From positions 124,001 through 188,000 of the forward strand of contig NZ_JAJIWP010000001.1 in assembly GCF_020880975.1 (NCBI RefSeq): a stretch of DNA of 64,000 bases, read 5' to 3'. The translations under genes were made by a program, and so were the position numbers. Every line of letters starts with the position of its first letter. Position 1 is the stretch's first letter. The notes beneath the pieces are model-generated. The model worked only from the letters and a program-made list of their open reading frames with translations, was not told the origin of the DNA and did no database searches. The stretch is from Mucilaginibacter sp. UR6-1. GTDB taxonomy: Bacteria; Bacteroidota; Bacteroidia; Sphingobacteriales; Sphingobacteriaceae. Positions 18,020 to 27,063 of this stretch are shown here, piece by piece.

Positions 18020-18418
18020 TTATAGATATTTCTCCGGTACGGAATGCAGCGCTACGCGGTTCCCCTCGGTATCTAAAAACACCGCCATGTAACCATACTC
18101 GGGCGATATTTCTGTTTTAGGTACGATGATGGTGCCACCGGCTGCCTCAATACGGTCAACCACAATTTGTACATCAGGGTTAGCATTCAGGTAGATCATG
18201 GTACCGCTGTTTGCCGATGGCTGATGAAAATCAGATACCTGGCACAGCGCGCCGCCTACACCGTTCATCGGGTCCTCAAGCGGGAACATGGCCATAACGG
18301 CACCCTCAAACTCAATGGTCTGCATCTTAATATCAAATATCTTTTCGTAAAAGCTTTGCGCGCGTTCAATATCTGCGGCCGGTATCTCAAACCAGCTAAT
18401 GGCGTTTTTAAAGATCAT
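18020..18418 (-). CDS. VOC family protein (glyoxalase-like)
   Basis: A 132-residue protein made of two beta-alpha-beta-beta-beta units. It starts AISWFEIPAADIERAQSFYEKIF and ends PEYGYMAVFLDTEGNRVALHS, the signature of the vicinal-oxygen-chelate superfamily, subgroup close to glyoxalase/bleomycin-resistance-like proteins. The C-terminal metal-ligand position normally occupied by Glu is unclear, so metal binding is not certain. The substrate cannot be inferred. It is a single-gene unit between two terminators. Confidence 0.88.
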   Translation of the reverse strand: MIFKNAISWFEIPAADIERAQSFYEKIFDIKMQTIEFEGAVMAMFPLEDPMNGVGGALCQVSDFHQPSANSGTMIYLNANPDVQIVVDRIEAAGGTIIVPKTEISPEYGYMAVFLDTEGNRVALHSVPEKYL

Positions 18419-18481
18419 AATTAGTGTTTTGGTTTAATTTAAAGTTAACGCTCAAATAGTTATAATCAAAACGTTTGCAAC

Positions 18482-18507
18482 AAAAAAGCCCTGCTATTTG
18501 CAGGGCT
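18482..18507 (-). terminator. Terminator of the GH127 gene
   Basis: Arms 18487-18494 and 18500-18507 form an 8-base GC-rich stem with a 5-base loop. On the minus strand it is followed by a run of T (18482-18487). Confidence 0.8.
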
Positions 18508-18529
18508 CGGGTTAATAGGGGAGAGTTAC

Positions 18530-20899
18530 TTATTCGCGCACCATGTGGCTGCCGTAAACCGGGCCTGCGCTGTTTTGCGGTTTGGCCTGTAGCTTAACAG
18601 TAACCTTGCTTTTGCCTTTAGTAAGCTCAATCGGTATGTTGTATTCAATATCGTAAAAGCGGCTTTCCTTGTATTTGTTCAAATCTTCGGTGGTAACCTT
18701 TACACCATCAACCAGTACATCAAATACACGGCCGCGGTTATCCATACCCCAGTAGGTATTTATCAACGTGTTTTGCTTGTTCGGGTCGGTTTTCATGGTG
18801 TACTGCAAAAAGCCGCCATTATTTGCTACACGGAATTTCTTTTGATGGTCTTCACCGGTTTCGCCATGTTCGTCGGTTAAGTTATGGTCGCGCTCAGGCT
18901 GCATCTCACCCAGGCGGATCAGGTCGGTAGTGCGCACCTCAAGCTCCTGCTGTTTTTTGCGCTGCTCCTCATAAGCCTTTTGCTGCACAGCCCAGGTAGC
19001 AGGCGTAAACACATCCCAGTAAACCGAATAGTATTGATTGTTAACCTGGTTAAAAGGCACCAGCGTAACATCCGCAGGCTGTGCAATGCTGGCCGTACGA
19101 AAGCTCAATTGGTTTTTATCAACCATTTGCAGCCATTTGTTCGGGTCGGTTTCGCTGGTTACCAATACCGGGGTACCCTTCATCGGGTCGGGCTCGGTTG
19201 TGCCTAAAACGCCTGCAAGCAATACCGGGCCATAAAATACCGCCTGGCGATTGGCATTATCAGGCATTGCCTCGGTATAAATATGCTCGGGCATGGTAAA
19301 GGTAACCTTGTCATTATTTTTCCAGCTTCGGTTAATTACCAGGTAGCCGTCAGCATCAGGGGTAGCTTGCACCGGCGAGCCGTTAACTTTTAGCGTATAG
19401 CCGGTTGTCCAGCTTGGTTTGCGCAGGCGGAGAGCGAATTTAGCGGTTTTAGTGGTGCTGATGCTCAGGGTAGTTTCATCGGTTGCAGGGAGGCTGCTTT
19501 GCTGTGTAATGGTAATGCCCTTTTCTTTCCAGGCCAATACTGATGGAATAAACAGGTTTACATACAAACTGCCGTCAGCGCCCTGAAAATAAATGCTCTC
19601 GTTATACTTAACATGGTTTTCCATACCCGAACCCACGCAGCAGGTAAACGTAGTGAACGGGGCACTGAACTCCTTACGCCCACCCATACGCAGGGGCACA
19701 AAGTAACACATCATGCCGTCATCATGGTTTTGCGATGCGAGAATGTGGTTGTAAAGCGCCTTTTCGTAATAATCCATTAAATACGCCGATGGTGCCTGCG
19801 CGAACAGATGACGCGTAAGCTTCAGCATATTATAGGTATTGCAGGTTTCGGTAGTGCTTTCGGTAAGCGTATTGTTCAGCTTACGGGCCGGCCCCAGGTA
19901 TTCGTAATTACTATTACCGCCGGTAGCGTAGGAGTGATCGGTAACCACCGTTTTCCAGAAGAATTTAGCGATGCGGTCATCCTTTTCATCCAGGTTAACC
20001 TGGTAGCGGCGCGCACTGGCAATAATTTTAGGGATTTGCGTGTTGGAGTGTTTGCCGGGTAGAATGTCTTTTTGCTCAGCCAACGGATCGAGTATCACCT
20101 TATCATAAAACTTGTACGATAGGTCGAGATATTTTTTCTTCCCGGTGATGGCGTACAGGTTCACCAGCGTTTCGGCCATGCCGCCATACTCGCAAAAAAG
20201 CATTTTTTGCAATTGCTCATCATTCAAACCGTTAACGGTGTTACCTGTCCAGTCGGCAAGGCCTTCGGCAACTTTAAGCGCCTGCTTGTTGTTAGTATAT
20301 AGGTAAGCATCCAGCAAACCGGCAAATACCTTATGTACTGTATACCACGGCGACCAGCCGCCATTCAGGTCAAACCCATGCGAGCGGATATCGCCTTTGG
20401 CCACTTCAGCCCAAATGGTATCCTCCTTAGGTATCGCGCCAACGTAGCCTGTTTTGCGCGCAACCTGGCATTCGCCAAGCTCGGTAACTATGTAGTTTGA
20501 TCGCTTTAAAAACTCCGGGTCGCCGGTTGAGGCATAGTGCAATGCAATGGCCGATAGGTAATGCCCCAGGCTATGCCCTGCAAGACCTGATGATTCCCAG
20601 CCCTCATACTTGGCGCCTTTAGCTTTAAGGCCGGAGTGCACGCGGAAGTCAGACAGTAATCTGTCCGGTTCTATTGATAGCAAATAAGCTACATCCTTAT
20701 CCATAGCCGTTTTAAATGGGCTTTGTAAAAGTTTTACCTGTTTAAGGTTAAAGGCATAAGCTTTAAGCGGAGCCTTGGGTTTAACGGCCATTTGCTTATC
20801 ATTAAGCTCGGGCAGGTACGATTGTGCCATGGCTGCACGGCCAATCAGTAAGCCCACGGCAAGGGCGGTAAATAATTTACTCCTTTTTTTGAGATACAT
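18530..20899 (-). CDS. GH127 family glycosidase (DUF1680), beta-L-arabinofuranosidase type
   Basis: A 789-residue exported enzyme with a signal peptide ending RAAMAQ. The (alpha/alpha)6 barrel of GH127 is followed by beta-sandwich domains. The zinc-thiolate site known from Bifidobacterium HypBA1 is recognisable: E351 and C353 in TETCNTYNM, and C420-C421 in TFTCCVGSG; in HypBA1 one of these cysteines is the nucleophile. HypBA1 releases L-arabinose from hydroxyproline-linked beta-arabinooligosaccharides of plant extensin. ATG 20899 (MYLKKRSK) is the start; a longer frame begins with TTG. It diverges from a complete hydroxyproline catabolic operon, which supports the same substrate. GH127 also includes other specificities, so the exact activity is inference. 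Confidence 0.9.
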   Translation of the reverse strand: MYLKKRSKLFTALAVGLLIGRAAMAQSYLPELNDKQMAVKPKAPLKAYAFNLKQVKLLQSPFKTAMDKDVAYLLSIEPDRLLSDFRVHSGLKAKGAKYEGWESSGLAGHSLGHYLSAIALHYASTGDPEFLKRSNYIVTELGECQVARKTGYVGAIPKEDTIWAEVAKGDIRSHGFDLNGGWSPWYTVHKVFAGLLDAYLYTNNKQALKVAEGLADWTGNTVNGLNDEQLQKMLFCEYGGMAETLVNLYAITGKKKYLDLSYKFYDKVILDPLAEQKDILPGKHSNTQIPKIIASARRYQVNLDEKDDRIAKFFWKTVVTDHSYATGGNSNYEYLGPARKLNNTLTESTTETCNTYNMLKLTRHLFAQAPSAYLMDYYEKALYNHILASQNHDDGMMCYFVPLRMGGRKEFSAPFTTFTCCVGSGMENHVKYNESIYFQGADGSLYVNLFIPSVLAWKEKGITITQQSSLPATDETTLSISTTKTAKFALRLRKPSWTTGYTLKVNGSPVQATPDADGYLVINRSWKNNDKVTFTMPEHIYTEAMPDNANRQAVFYGPVLLAGVLGTTEPDPMKGTPVLVTSETDPNKWLQMVDKNQLSFRTASIAQPADVTLVPFNQVNNQYYSVYWDVFTPATWAVQQKAYEEQRKKQQELEVRTTDLIRLGEMQPERDHNLTDEHGETGEDHQKKFRVANNGGFLQYTMKTDPNKQNTLINTYWGMDNRGRVFDVLVDGVKVTTEDLNKYKESRFYDIEYNIPIELTKGKSKVTVKLQAKPQNSAGPVYGSHMVRE

Positions 20900-21104
20900 A
20901 TATAAAGGTATAATTAACAACGCTGCGCGTTAGGTGAACAAGGCACTAAGTTACGCGGCCACAATATTGCTTTATGCGTGGTTATTGGCCTATACTGTGC
21001 ATATTTTGACCTCTTTTTTTTGTAAGCTGATACAGGTCAGGTTTTTGGGTAAAATGTAATAAGTATAGGCTAATTTGTTATGAAGCAGCCATGTTTATTA
21101 AATA

Positions 21105-21112
21105 TACTTTTG
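21105..21112 (+). promoter_or_regulatory. Promoter -7 element of the hydroxyproline operon
   Basis: TACTTTTG matches TAnnTTTG exactly and lies 20 bases before ATG 21133. The best upstream TTTG (21074-21077) is spaced about 27 bases away, longer than usual, which may fit an activator-dependent promoter. It lies in the 233-base region shared with the divergent GH127 gene. Confidence 0.5.
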
Positions 21113-21132
21113 TAAAAAAATATTAATTACAA

Positions 21133-22071
21133 ATGATAAATTTTAGCTGGAAAGGTGTATTCCCGGCAGTAACAACCAAGTTCACTGCAGATGATCAACT
21201 GGATTTTGAGGCTTTTGATGTAAACATACAAGCGCAGCTTGAAGCCGGTGCTGAAGGTATAATATTAGGTGGTTCGTTAGGTGAAGCAAGTGTGTTGACC
21301 GAGGACGAAAAATTCGGCCTGCTTACCCATACATTACAGTTTGTTAACGGTACTGTGCCGGTTATTTTGAACATTGCCGAGCAATCAACCCGTGCGGCAG
21401 TAAGGGTAGCGCAAAAGGCTTACGAGCTTGGTGCCGATGGTTTGATGGTATTGCCGCCAATGCGTTACAGTGCCGATGAGGACGAAACCATCGCTTACAT
21501 TTCAGCTATTGCCGAGAGCACTCCGCTGCCGATCATGATCTATAACAACCCGGTTGACTATAAAATTGAGATCACGCTGGATATGTTCGAGCGCCTGTCG
21601 GTTTATCCAACTATCCAGGCCGTAAAGGAATCAACCCGTAACGTAATGAATGTTACCCGAATGATTAACCGTTTTGGCGATCGTTTCAAGATCATGACCG
21701 GTGTTGACCCTATCGCTACCGAGAGCATCATCATGGGCGCGCATGGCTGGGTTGCAGGTTTGGTTGATGCCTTCCCTAAAGAAACTGTAGCTATTTACCG
21801 TTTAATAAAGGCTGGCCGTGTTGATGAGGCTATCGCTATTCACCGCTGGTTTTTACCGGTGTTGGAGCTTGATATCCATGCCAAGCTGGTACAATACATT
21901 AAACTGGCCGAAGTGGCTACAGGTATTGGTACCGAGCAAACACGTGCGCCGCGCCTGCCATTAAAAGGCGCTGAGCGTGAAAGGGTATTAGCGGTTATTG
22001 ACGCGGCATTGGCTAACCGCCCGGAATTGCCTGAAGGAAGTTGGGGTAGATTAGATGCGGTAAGTTTATAA
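21133..22071 (+). CDS. Dihydrodipicolinate synthase family protein, probable pyrroline-4-hydroxy-2-carboxylate deaminase
   Basis: A 312-residue (beta/alpha)8 lyase of the DapA/NAL family. The Schiff-base Lys is K165 in IQAVKESTRN and the catalytic Tyr is Y137 in MIYNNPVDY; the substrate loop near GGSLGEASVLTEDE replaces the GTTGE of true DapA. In hydroxyproline catabolism a member of this family converts delta1-pyrroline-4-hydroxy-2-carboxylate to 2-oxoglutarate semialdehyde. It is the first gene of a four-gene same-strand run with a semialdehyde dehydrogenase, an epimerase and a D-amino-acid dehydrogenase, which decides the assignment. It lies 9 bases before the dehydrogenase gene. Sequence alone could not exclude another aldolase role. 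Confidence 0.85.
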   Translation: MINFSWKGVFPAVTTKFTADDQLDFEAFDVNIQAQLEAGAEGIILGGSLGEASVLTEDEKFGLLTHTLQFVNGTVPVILNIAEQSTRAAVRVAQKAYELGADGLMVLPPMRYSADEDETIAYISAIAESTPLPIMIYNNPVDYKIEITLDMFERLSVYPTIQAVKESTRNVMNVTRMINRFGDRFKIMTGVDPIATESIIMGAHGWVAGLVDAFPKETVAIYRLIKAGRVDEAIAIHRWFLPVLELDIHAKLVQYIKLAEVATGIGTEQTRAPRLPLKGAERERVLAVIDAALANRPELPEGSWGRLDAVSL

Positions 22072-22080
22072 ATTTGACGA

Positions 22081-23664
22081 ATGATCAAAGGACAAAATAT
22101 TGTAGGCTGTAAACACATATCATTATCGGGCGAAAGCTTTAAGGCTATCGATCCATCTACAGGCAAACATCTCGACGGAGATTTTGAGGTAGCTGATGAA
22201 CAAACAGTTGAGCAGGCCTTGCAGGCTGCCCAAAAGGCTTACAGTAGCTACAAGAATATATCGAACACAAACAAAGCGGCATTTTTACGCACCATAGCCG
22301 AAGAGATAACCGCCCTGGGCGATACCTTGATAAGCCGTGCCGTTGCTGAGAGTGGTTTACCCACTGCCCGCCTTTTAGGCGAAATGGGCCGCACAACCGG
22401 TCAGCTACGTATGTTTGCTGACCTGGTTGAGGAAGGCTCATGGGTTGAAGCGGTTATTGATACCGCTATGCCCGAACGTACGCCATTGCCAAAGCCCGAC
22501 ATCCGCAGGATGTACAAGGCCATTGGTCCGGTAGTAGTTTTTGGCGCAAGCAACTTCCCGCTGGCATTTTCTGTTGCCGGTGGCGATACCGCTTCGGCTT
22601 TGGCTTCAGGATGCCCGGTAATTGTAAAGGCGCACCCTGCACACCCCGGTACCAGCGCCTTGGTGGGCGAGGCTATCAGCAAAGCGGCTGTAAAGGCCGG
22701 TATGCCCGAAGGAGTTTTTTCGCTACTGCATGATTCAGGTTATGCTGTAGGTAAAGCCCTTGTAAAACACCCGCTTACCAAGGCGGTAGCTTTCACTGGT
22801 TCGTACAAAGGAGGTATGGCGCTGGTTGATATGGCCCGCGACCGTAAGGAACCTATCCCGGTATTTGCCGAAATGGGCAGCATTAATCCCGTAATTCTGC
22901 TGCCTGAAACATTAAAGAAACAGCCTGAAACACTGGCATCAAAATATGCCGCTTCTATCACCCTGGGTGCCGGGCAGTTTTGCACTAATCCGGGTTTAAT
23001 ACTGGCCGTAAAATCAGATGCGCTGAACGTGTTTATCGACAGCCTGAAAAAAGCTATCGAGGTAGTGCCGTCAGCAACCATGCTTACGCCGGGCATCTGG
23101 CAAAACTATCAAAACCTGTCGCAGGGTGTGGCAGGCGAAGCCGGTATTGATTTGATAGCCCGTTCAGGCAACGTTAACCAGGAGCTTTGTAACCAGTCGG
23201 TAGCTACGGTTGCCACGGTTAAGGCGAGCGAATTTATCAGTAATCATAAACTGAAGGAAGAGATATTTGGCCCATGGTCGTTATTAGTAGTAGCTGATGA
23301 TGCTCAGGAGCTTGAAGCTGTAGTAGATACACTTGAAGGTCAATTGACCACTACTGTTATGGCCGAGCGTGAGGAACTTGCGGCGTATACCACTTTGCTT
23401 GATAAGCTGGCCGATATATCAGGCCGTGTAATTTTAAACGGTGTGCCAACCGGTGTGGAAGTTTGCGCGGCTATGCAGCATGGTGGGCCCTTCCCGGCAG
23501 CAAGCGACAGCCGTTTTACCTCGGTGGGTACAGGCGCAATCTATCGTTTTGTGCGCCCCGTGGCATGGCAGGATTGGGAAGACAGCCTGTTACCGGCCGA
23601 ATTGCAGGATAGTAACCCGCTGAATATTTGGAGGCAGGTGAATAACGAATGGACGAAAGCATAA
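22081..23664 (+). CDS. 2-oxoglutarate semialdehyde dehydrogenase (aldehyde dehydrogenase family)
   Basis: A 527-residue NAD(P)+-dependent aldehyde dehydrogenase. The catalytic Cys is C301 in GAGQFCTNPG and the general base is E264 in FAEMGSINP; VFGASNFPLAFSVAGGD marks the cofactor-binding start. The length and the FAEMGS/GQFCTNPG patterns are those of the 2,5-dioxovalerate dehydrogenase subgroup rather than of the ~490-residue generic ALDHs. It oxidises 2-oxoglutarate semialdehyde to 2-oxoglutarate, the last step before the TCA cycle. It lies 9 bases after the deaminase gene and its stop is one base before the ATG of the epimerase, so translation is coupled. Cytosolic. Confidence 0.92.
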   Translation: MIKGQNIVGCKHISLSGESFKAIDPSTGKHLDGDFEVADEQTVEQALQAAQKAYSSYKNISNTNKAAFLRTIAEEITALGDTLISRAVAESGLPTARLLGEMGRTTGQLRMFADLVEEGSWVEAVIDTAMPERTPLPKPDIRRMYKAIGPVVVFGASNFPLAFSVAGGDTASALASGCPVIVKAHPAHPGTSALVGEAISKAAVKAGMPEGVFSLLHDSGYAVGKALVKHPLTKAVAFTGSYKGGMALVDMARDRKEPIPVFAEMGSINPVILLPETLKKQPETLASKYAASITLGAGQFCTNPGLILAVKSDALNVFIDSLKKAIEVVPSATMLTPGIWQNYQNLSQGVAGEAGIDLIARSGNVNQELCNQSVATVATVKASEFISNHKLKEEIFGPWSLLVVADDAQELEAVVDTLEGQLTTTVMAEREELAAYTTLLDKLADISGRVILNGVPTGVEVCAAMQHGGPFPAASDSRFTSVGTGAIYRFVRPVAWQDWEDSLLPAELQDSNPLNIWRQVNNEWTKA

Positions 23665-23665
23665 C

Positions 23666-24667
23666 ATGAGCAGCAAGACTTTTTTTTGTATAGATGCGCA
23701 TACCTGCGGCAACCCTGTGCGGTTGGTTGCAGGTGGCGGCCCTCAGCTCAAGGGCGATAACATGAGCGAAAAGCGCCAGCATTTTTTAAAGGAATATGAT
23801 TGGATCCGTACAGGCCTGATGTTCGAACCCCGCGGGCACGATATGATGTCGGGCAGTATACTGTATCCACCGCATGATCCGGAGAATGATGTGGCCGTAC
23901 TGTTTATTGAAACAAGCGGCTGCCTTCCTATGTGCGGGCATGGTACCATCGGCACCATCACCATCGCTATTGAGGAGGGATTGATCCAGCCCAAAACGCC
24001 GGGTGTAGTACGTATGGAAGCGCCTGCCGGGTTGGTTATCATTTCGTACAAACAAGTAGGCCAAAAGGTAACTTCGGTAAAACTGGTCAACGTACCATCG
24101 TACCTGGCAGCGGAGAACCTGGAGGTTGAATGTCCTGATCTGGGTAAGCTAACGTTTGATGTAGCTTATGGTGGTAACTATTACGCTATTATTGATCCGC
24201 AGGAAAACTTTGGTGGTTTAGAGAATTATACTGCCGGGCAGCTTATTAGCTGGAGCCGTACCATCCGTACCCGCATTAACGAGAAGTACAATTTTGTGCA
24301 TCCGCAAAACCCAACCATAAACACCTGTACGCATGTGTTATGGGCGGGGGCAACCTTGTCTGACGACGCAACCGCCCGCAATGCCGTATTTTATGGCGAT
24401 AAGGCGATTGACCGTTCACCTTGTGGAACGGGTACATCGGCACGTATGGCGCAGTGGCATGCTAAAGGCAAGCTAAAAAAAGGCGATCAGTTTATCCACG
24501 AAAGCATCATCGGCAGTAAATTTATTGGTACCGTTGAGGATGAAGTAAAGATAGGTGATATAAACGCCATTGTTCCGGGTATTGAAGGTTGGGCAAAGGT
24601 ATATGGTTACAACACCATCAAAATTGATGATGAAGACCCATACGCGCACGGTTTCCAGGTTATATAA
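23666..24667 (+). CDS. 4-hydroxyproline epimerase (proline racemase family)
   Basis: A 333-residue PLP-independent epimerase. Both catalytic cysteines are present: C90 in LPMCGHGTIG and C253 in DRSPCGTGTSA. That pair separates racemases and epimerases from the Thr-containing trans-3-hydroxyproline dehydratases. It interconverts trans-4-hydroxy-L-proline and cis-4-hydroxy-D-proline, feeding the D-amino-acid dehydrogenase downstream. Context supports the epimerase rather than proline racemase. ATG 23666 follows the dehydrogenase stop by one base. A GC-rich terminator-like hairpin follows at 24682-24703, so expression of the next gene may be lower or separately controlled. Confidence 0.92.
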   Translation: MSSKTFFCIDAHTCGNPVRLVAGGGPQLKGDNMSEKRQHFLKEYDWIRTGLMFEPRGHDMMSGSILYPPHDPENDVAVLFIETSGCLPMCGHGTIGTITIAIEEGLIQPKTPGVVRMEAPAGLVIISYKQVGQKVTSVKLVNVPSYLAAENLEVECPDLGKLTFDVAYGGNYYAIIDPQENFGGLENYTAGQLISWSRTIRTRINEKYNFVHPQNPTINTCTHVLWAGATLSDDATARNAVFYGDKAIDRSPCGTGTSARMAQWHAKGKLKKGDQFIHESIIGSKFIGTVEDEVKIGDINAIVPGIEGWAKVYGYNTIKIDDEDPYAHGFQVI

Positions 24668-24681
24668 ATAAATATTAAAAT

Positions 24682-24707
24682 AAGGCCGCTGCAATGCGGC
24701 CTTTTAT
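24682..24707 (+). terminator. Intra-operon terminator or attenuator hairpin
   Basis: Arms 24682-24689 and 24696-24703 form an 8-base stem (AAGGCCGC/GCGGCCTT) with a 6-base loop and a short T-rich tail. It sits between epimerase and dehydrogenase and ends only 8 bases before ATG 24712, so it could terminate part of the transcripts or mask the ribosome site. Confidence 0.65.
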
Positions 24708-24711
24708 CAAT

Positions 24712-25956
24712 ATGTCAAAAATAGTTATTATCGGAGGTGGCATCATGGGGTTGTGCTCTGCATATTATTTGCAGCAATCCGGCCATGAGGTTACTATCCT
24801 CGAAAAAGGTGATCTGAGCGACAACTGCTCGTTCGGCAACGCGGGCATGATTGTGCCGAGCCACTTTATACCCCTGGCCGCGCCGGGCATGGTGCAGCAG
24901 GGTATCCGCTGGATGTTTAACAGCAAGAGCCCGTTTTATGTAAAGCCGTCGTTAAGTGGTGAGCTGATCTCGTGGGGGGTAAAGTTCCTGAAAAATGCTA
25001 ACAATGCCCATGTGGAGCGTTCGGCAAAACCATTGCTGGAGATCTCATTGTTGAGTAAAAAGCTTTACGGGGAGCTTAATGCACAACCCGGTTTTGATTT
25101 CGGTTTGGTGGAGAAAGGCATCCTGATGTTTTACAAAACTGAAAAAGCAGGGGAGGAAGAAGCGCACCTGGCCGGAAAAGCCCGTGAATTGGGTTTGGAT
25201 ATGGCCGTTTTAAGCGCGGCTGAATGCAAGGCCCTGCAGCCTGACCTGGCTCTTGACGTGCTTGGCGCGGTGCACTACCGTTGCGATGCGCATTTGTATC
25301 CTAACAAACTGATAGCCCTGCTGGTGAACTACCTGCAAACTAACGGCGTAAAAATAGAGCGCAATGCTGAGGTTACCCGTATTGAAACCGCGGGCGGCAA
25401 AATATCAAAAGTGTTTACCGGCAGCAAAGTTTGGGATGCTGATCAGTATATCATAGCGGGTGGCTCATGGTCGCCGGCGATAGCAAAAATGGTTGACATA
25501 AATGTGCCGCTGATGCCGGGCAAAGGCTACTCTTTTATGGTGCCCGAACCACAACAGCGTATGCAGATACCGGCCCTGCTTTGCGAAGCCCGTGTGGCTA
25601 TTACGCCCATGAACGGCAGCATTCGCTACGGCGGTACTATGGAACTGGGCAAACTCAACAATAACATCAATATGAACAGGGTGAAGGGAATTGTTGAATC
25701 GGTACCTAAATATTTTCCCGACCTGCACCCCGAAGTACCGGCCGAAAAAGATATATGGTTCGGGTTCCGCCCGTCATCACCGGATGGCTTGCCATACATA
25801 GGCCGCAGCAAAAAATATAGCAACCTGGTGGTAGCAACCGGCCATGGTATGATGGGTTTGAGCCTTGGCCCGGCAACCGGCTTACTGGTTAAGCAGGTAG
25901 TTGATGGCAACAAAACAGAGATCAATATCGACGCGTTCTCTCCAAACAGGTTTTAA
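24712..25956 (+). CDS. FAD-dependent D-amino-acid dehydrogenase (probable cis-4-hydroxy-D-proline dehydrogenase)
   Basis: A 414-residue DadA-like flavoprotein. The Rossmann motif IVIIGGGIMGLCSAYYL is at residues 4-20, and the C-terminal FAD region reads FGFRPSSPDGLPYIG then VATGHGMMGLSLGPATG. In this pathway it oxidises cis-4-hydroxy-D-proline to the pyrroline that the deaminase uses, passing electrons to the respiratory chain. ATG 24712 (MSKIVIIGG) is chosen; a start at 24694 would lie inside the terminator hairpin and add six residues before the Rossmann strand. It is the last enzyme gene of the operon. An AraC regulator follows after 115 bases. Confidence 0.9.
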   Translation: MSKIVIIGGGIMGLCSAYYLQQSGHEVTILEKGDLSDNCSFGNAGMIVPSHFIPLAAPGMVQQGIRWMFNSKSPFYVKPSLSGELISWGVKFLKNANNAHVERSAKPLLEISLLSKKLYGELNAQPGFDFGLVEKGILMFYKTEKAGEEEAHLAGKARELGLDMAVLSAAECKALQPDLALDVLGAVHYRCDAHLYPNKLIALLVNYLQTNGVKIERNAEVTRIETAGGKISKVFTGSKVWDADQYIIAGGSWSPAIAKMVDINVPLMPGKGYSFMVPEPQQRMQIPALLCEARVAITPMNGSIRYGGTMELGKLNNNINMNRVKGIVESVPKYFPDLHPEVPAEKDIWFGFRPSSPDGLPYIGRSKKYSNLVVATGHGMMGLSLGPATGLLVKQVVDGNKTEINIDAFSPNRF

Positions 25957-26071
25957 CAAATTATTCTGGCCCGTACCATATGTTAGCAGTATTTTAACAT
26001 TGGTGCGGGTGTTTTTTGTTTTTTGGGGATAAAATCGTAATTTGGGTTCCTGATTCACCCAAATTAATACG

Positions 26072-26971
26072 ATGAAAGTACTGCAATTCACCATCCCCGT
26101 AGCGCACGATAAAAGTGTGATAACCGATCAGGTTGAGTTGCCTTACCATTACCCGCATCTGCATCGCCACAAAGAGGCCCAGCTTACCTGGGTGCAAAGT
26201 GGGGAGGGTACACTGATAGCCGGTAATAACATGCACGCCTACACGGCCGGCGAAATCTACTACATAGGCCCAAACTTGCCGCATCTGTTTAAAAGTAATC
26301 CTGAGTATTTTAAATCCGAACAGCACAGACCGGTAAAGGCGCTTACGGTTTTTTTTAATCCGGATGGTGTATTATCATCAATGTTTGATCTGCCCGAATT
26401 GCGCCCGGTAAAGCAGTTCTTAAATCAGCATACACAGGGTTTTAAAGTGCCCGTAACCAATAATGATGCTATTGCCGCCATAATGATGCAGGTACGCGAA
26501 GCATCGGGCAGTAAAAAACTGGTGCATTTTTTAGAATTGATGCAGGGGCTTATTGCAGTTGAGGGCAAACCCGAAGCGCTGTCAACCCATGGCAATTTGC
26601 CTTCAATGGCCGAGAGTGAGGGTATCCGTATAGGTAATATTTATAATTACATTATGCAGAATTACAATAACGCCATCACACTTGACGATGTTGCCCGCGC
26701 CGCCTGCATGACCTCCGAATCATTTTGCCGTTACTTTAAAAAACATACCGGGCATACTTTCGTGTCATTTTTAAATGAGGTAAGGGTTAACGAGGCTTGC
26801 AAAAGGCTTACCTCGCATAAGTTCGAGAACGTTTCGGAAATTGCTTTTAAATGTGGCTTTAAAAGTATCACCAATTTTAACCGGGTGTTTAAGGCGGTAA
26901 CCGGTAATTCGCCGCGCGAGTACCTGGATAACTATCTTAACAACATCAACAGCCTTTCGCAAACCGCTTAG
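26072..26971 (+). CDS. AraC family regulator, probable control of the hydroxyproline locus
   Basis: A 299-residue regulator. The N-terminal cupin sensor (about 15-105) contains LPYHYPHLHRHKEAQLTWVQSGEGTLIAG; the C-terminal double helix-turn-helix (about 190-290) contains ITLDDVARAACMTSESFCRYFKKHTG and VSEIAFKCGFKSITNFNRVFKAVTGNSPREY. This cupin-AraC type senses small metabolites and usually controls adjacent catabolic genes. It follows the hydroxyproline dehydrogenase by 115 bases on the same strand. Both the operon at 21133 and the divergent GH127 gene are possible targets, but no operator repeat was recognised. Confidence 0.9.
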   Translation: MKVLQFTIPVAHDKSVITDQVELPYHYPHLHRHKEAQLTWVQSGEGTLIAGNNMHAYTAGEIYYIGPNLPHLFKSNPEYFKSEQHRPVKALTVFFNPDGVLSSMFDLPELRPVKQFLNQHTQGFKVPVTNNDAIAAIMMQVREASGSKKLVHFLELMQGLIAVEGKPEALSTHGNLPSMAESEGIRIGNIYNYIMQNYNNAITLDDVARAACMTSESFCRYFKKHTGHTFVSFLNEVRVNEACKRLTSHKFENVSEIAFKCGFKSITNFNRVFKAVTGNSPREYLDNYLNNINSLSQTA

Positions 26972-27063
26972 GTTAAAAACGGACTACTATTTGGCAAATT
27001 ACAGCCGAATACACTCAAGCTGCTACCGTATTTTTATAGCCTGATTAATAGGTTGACTTAAAT

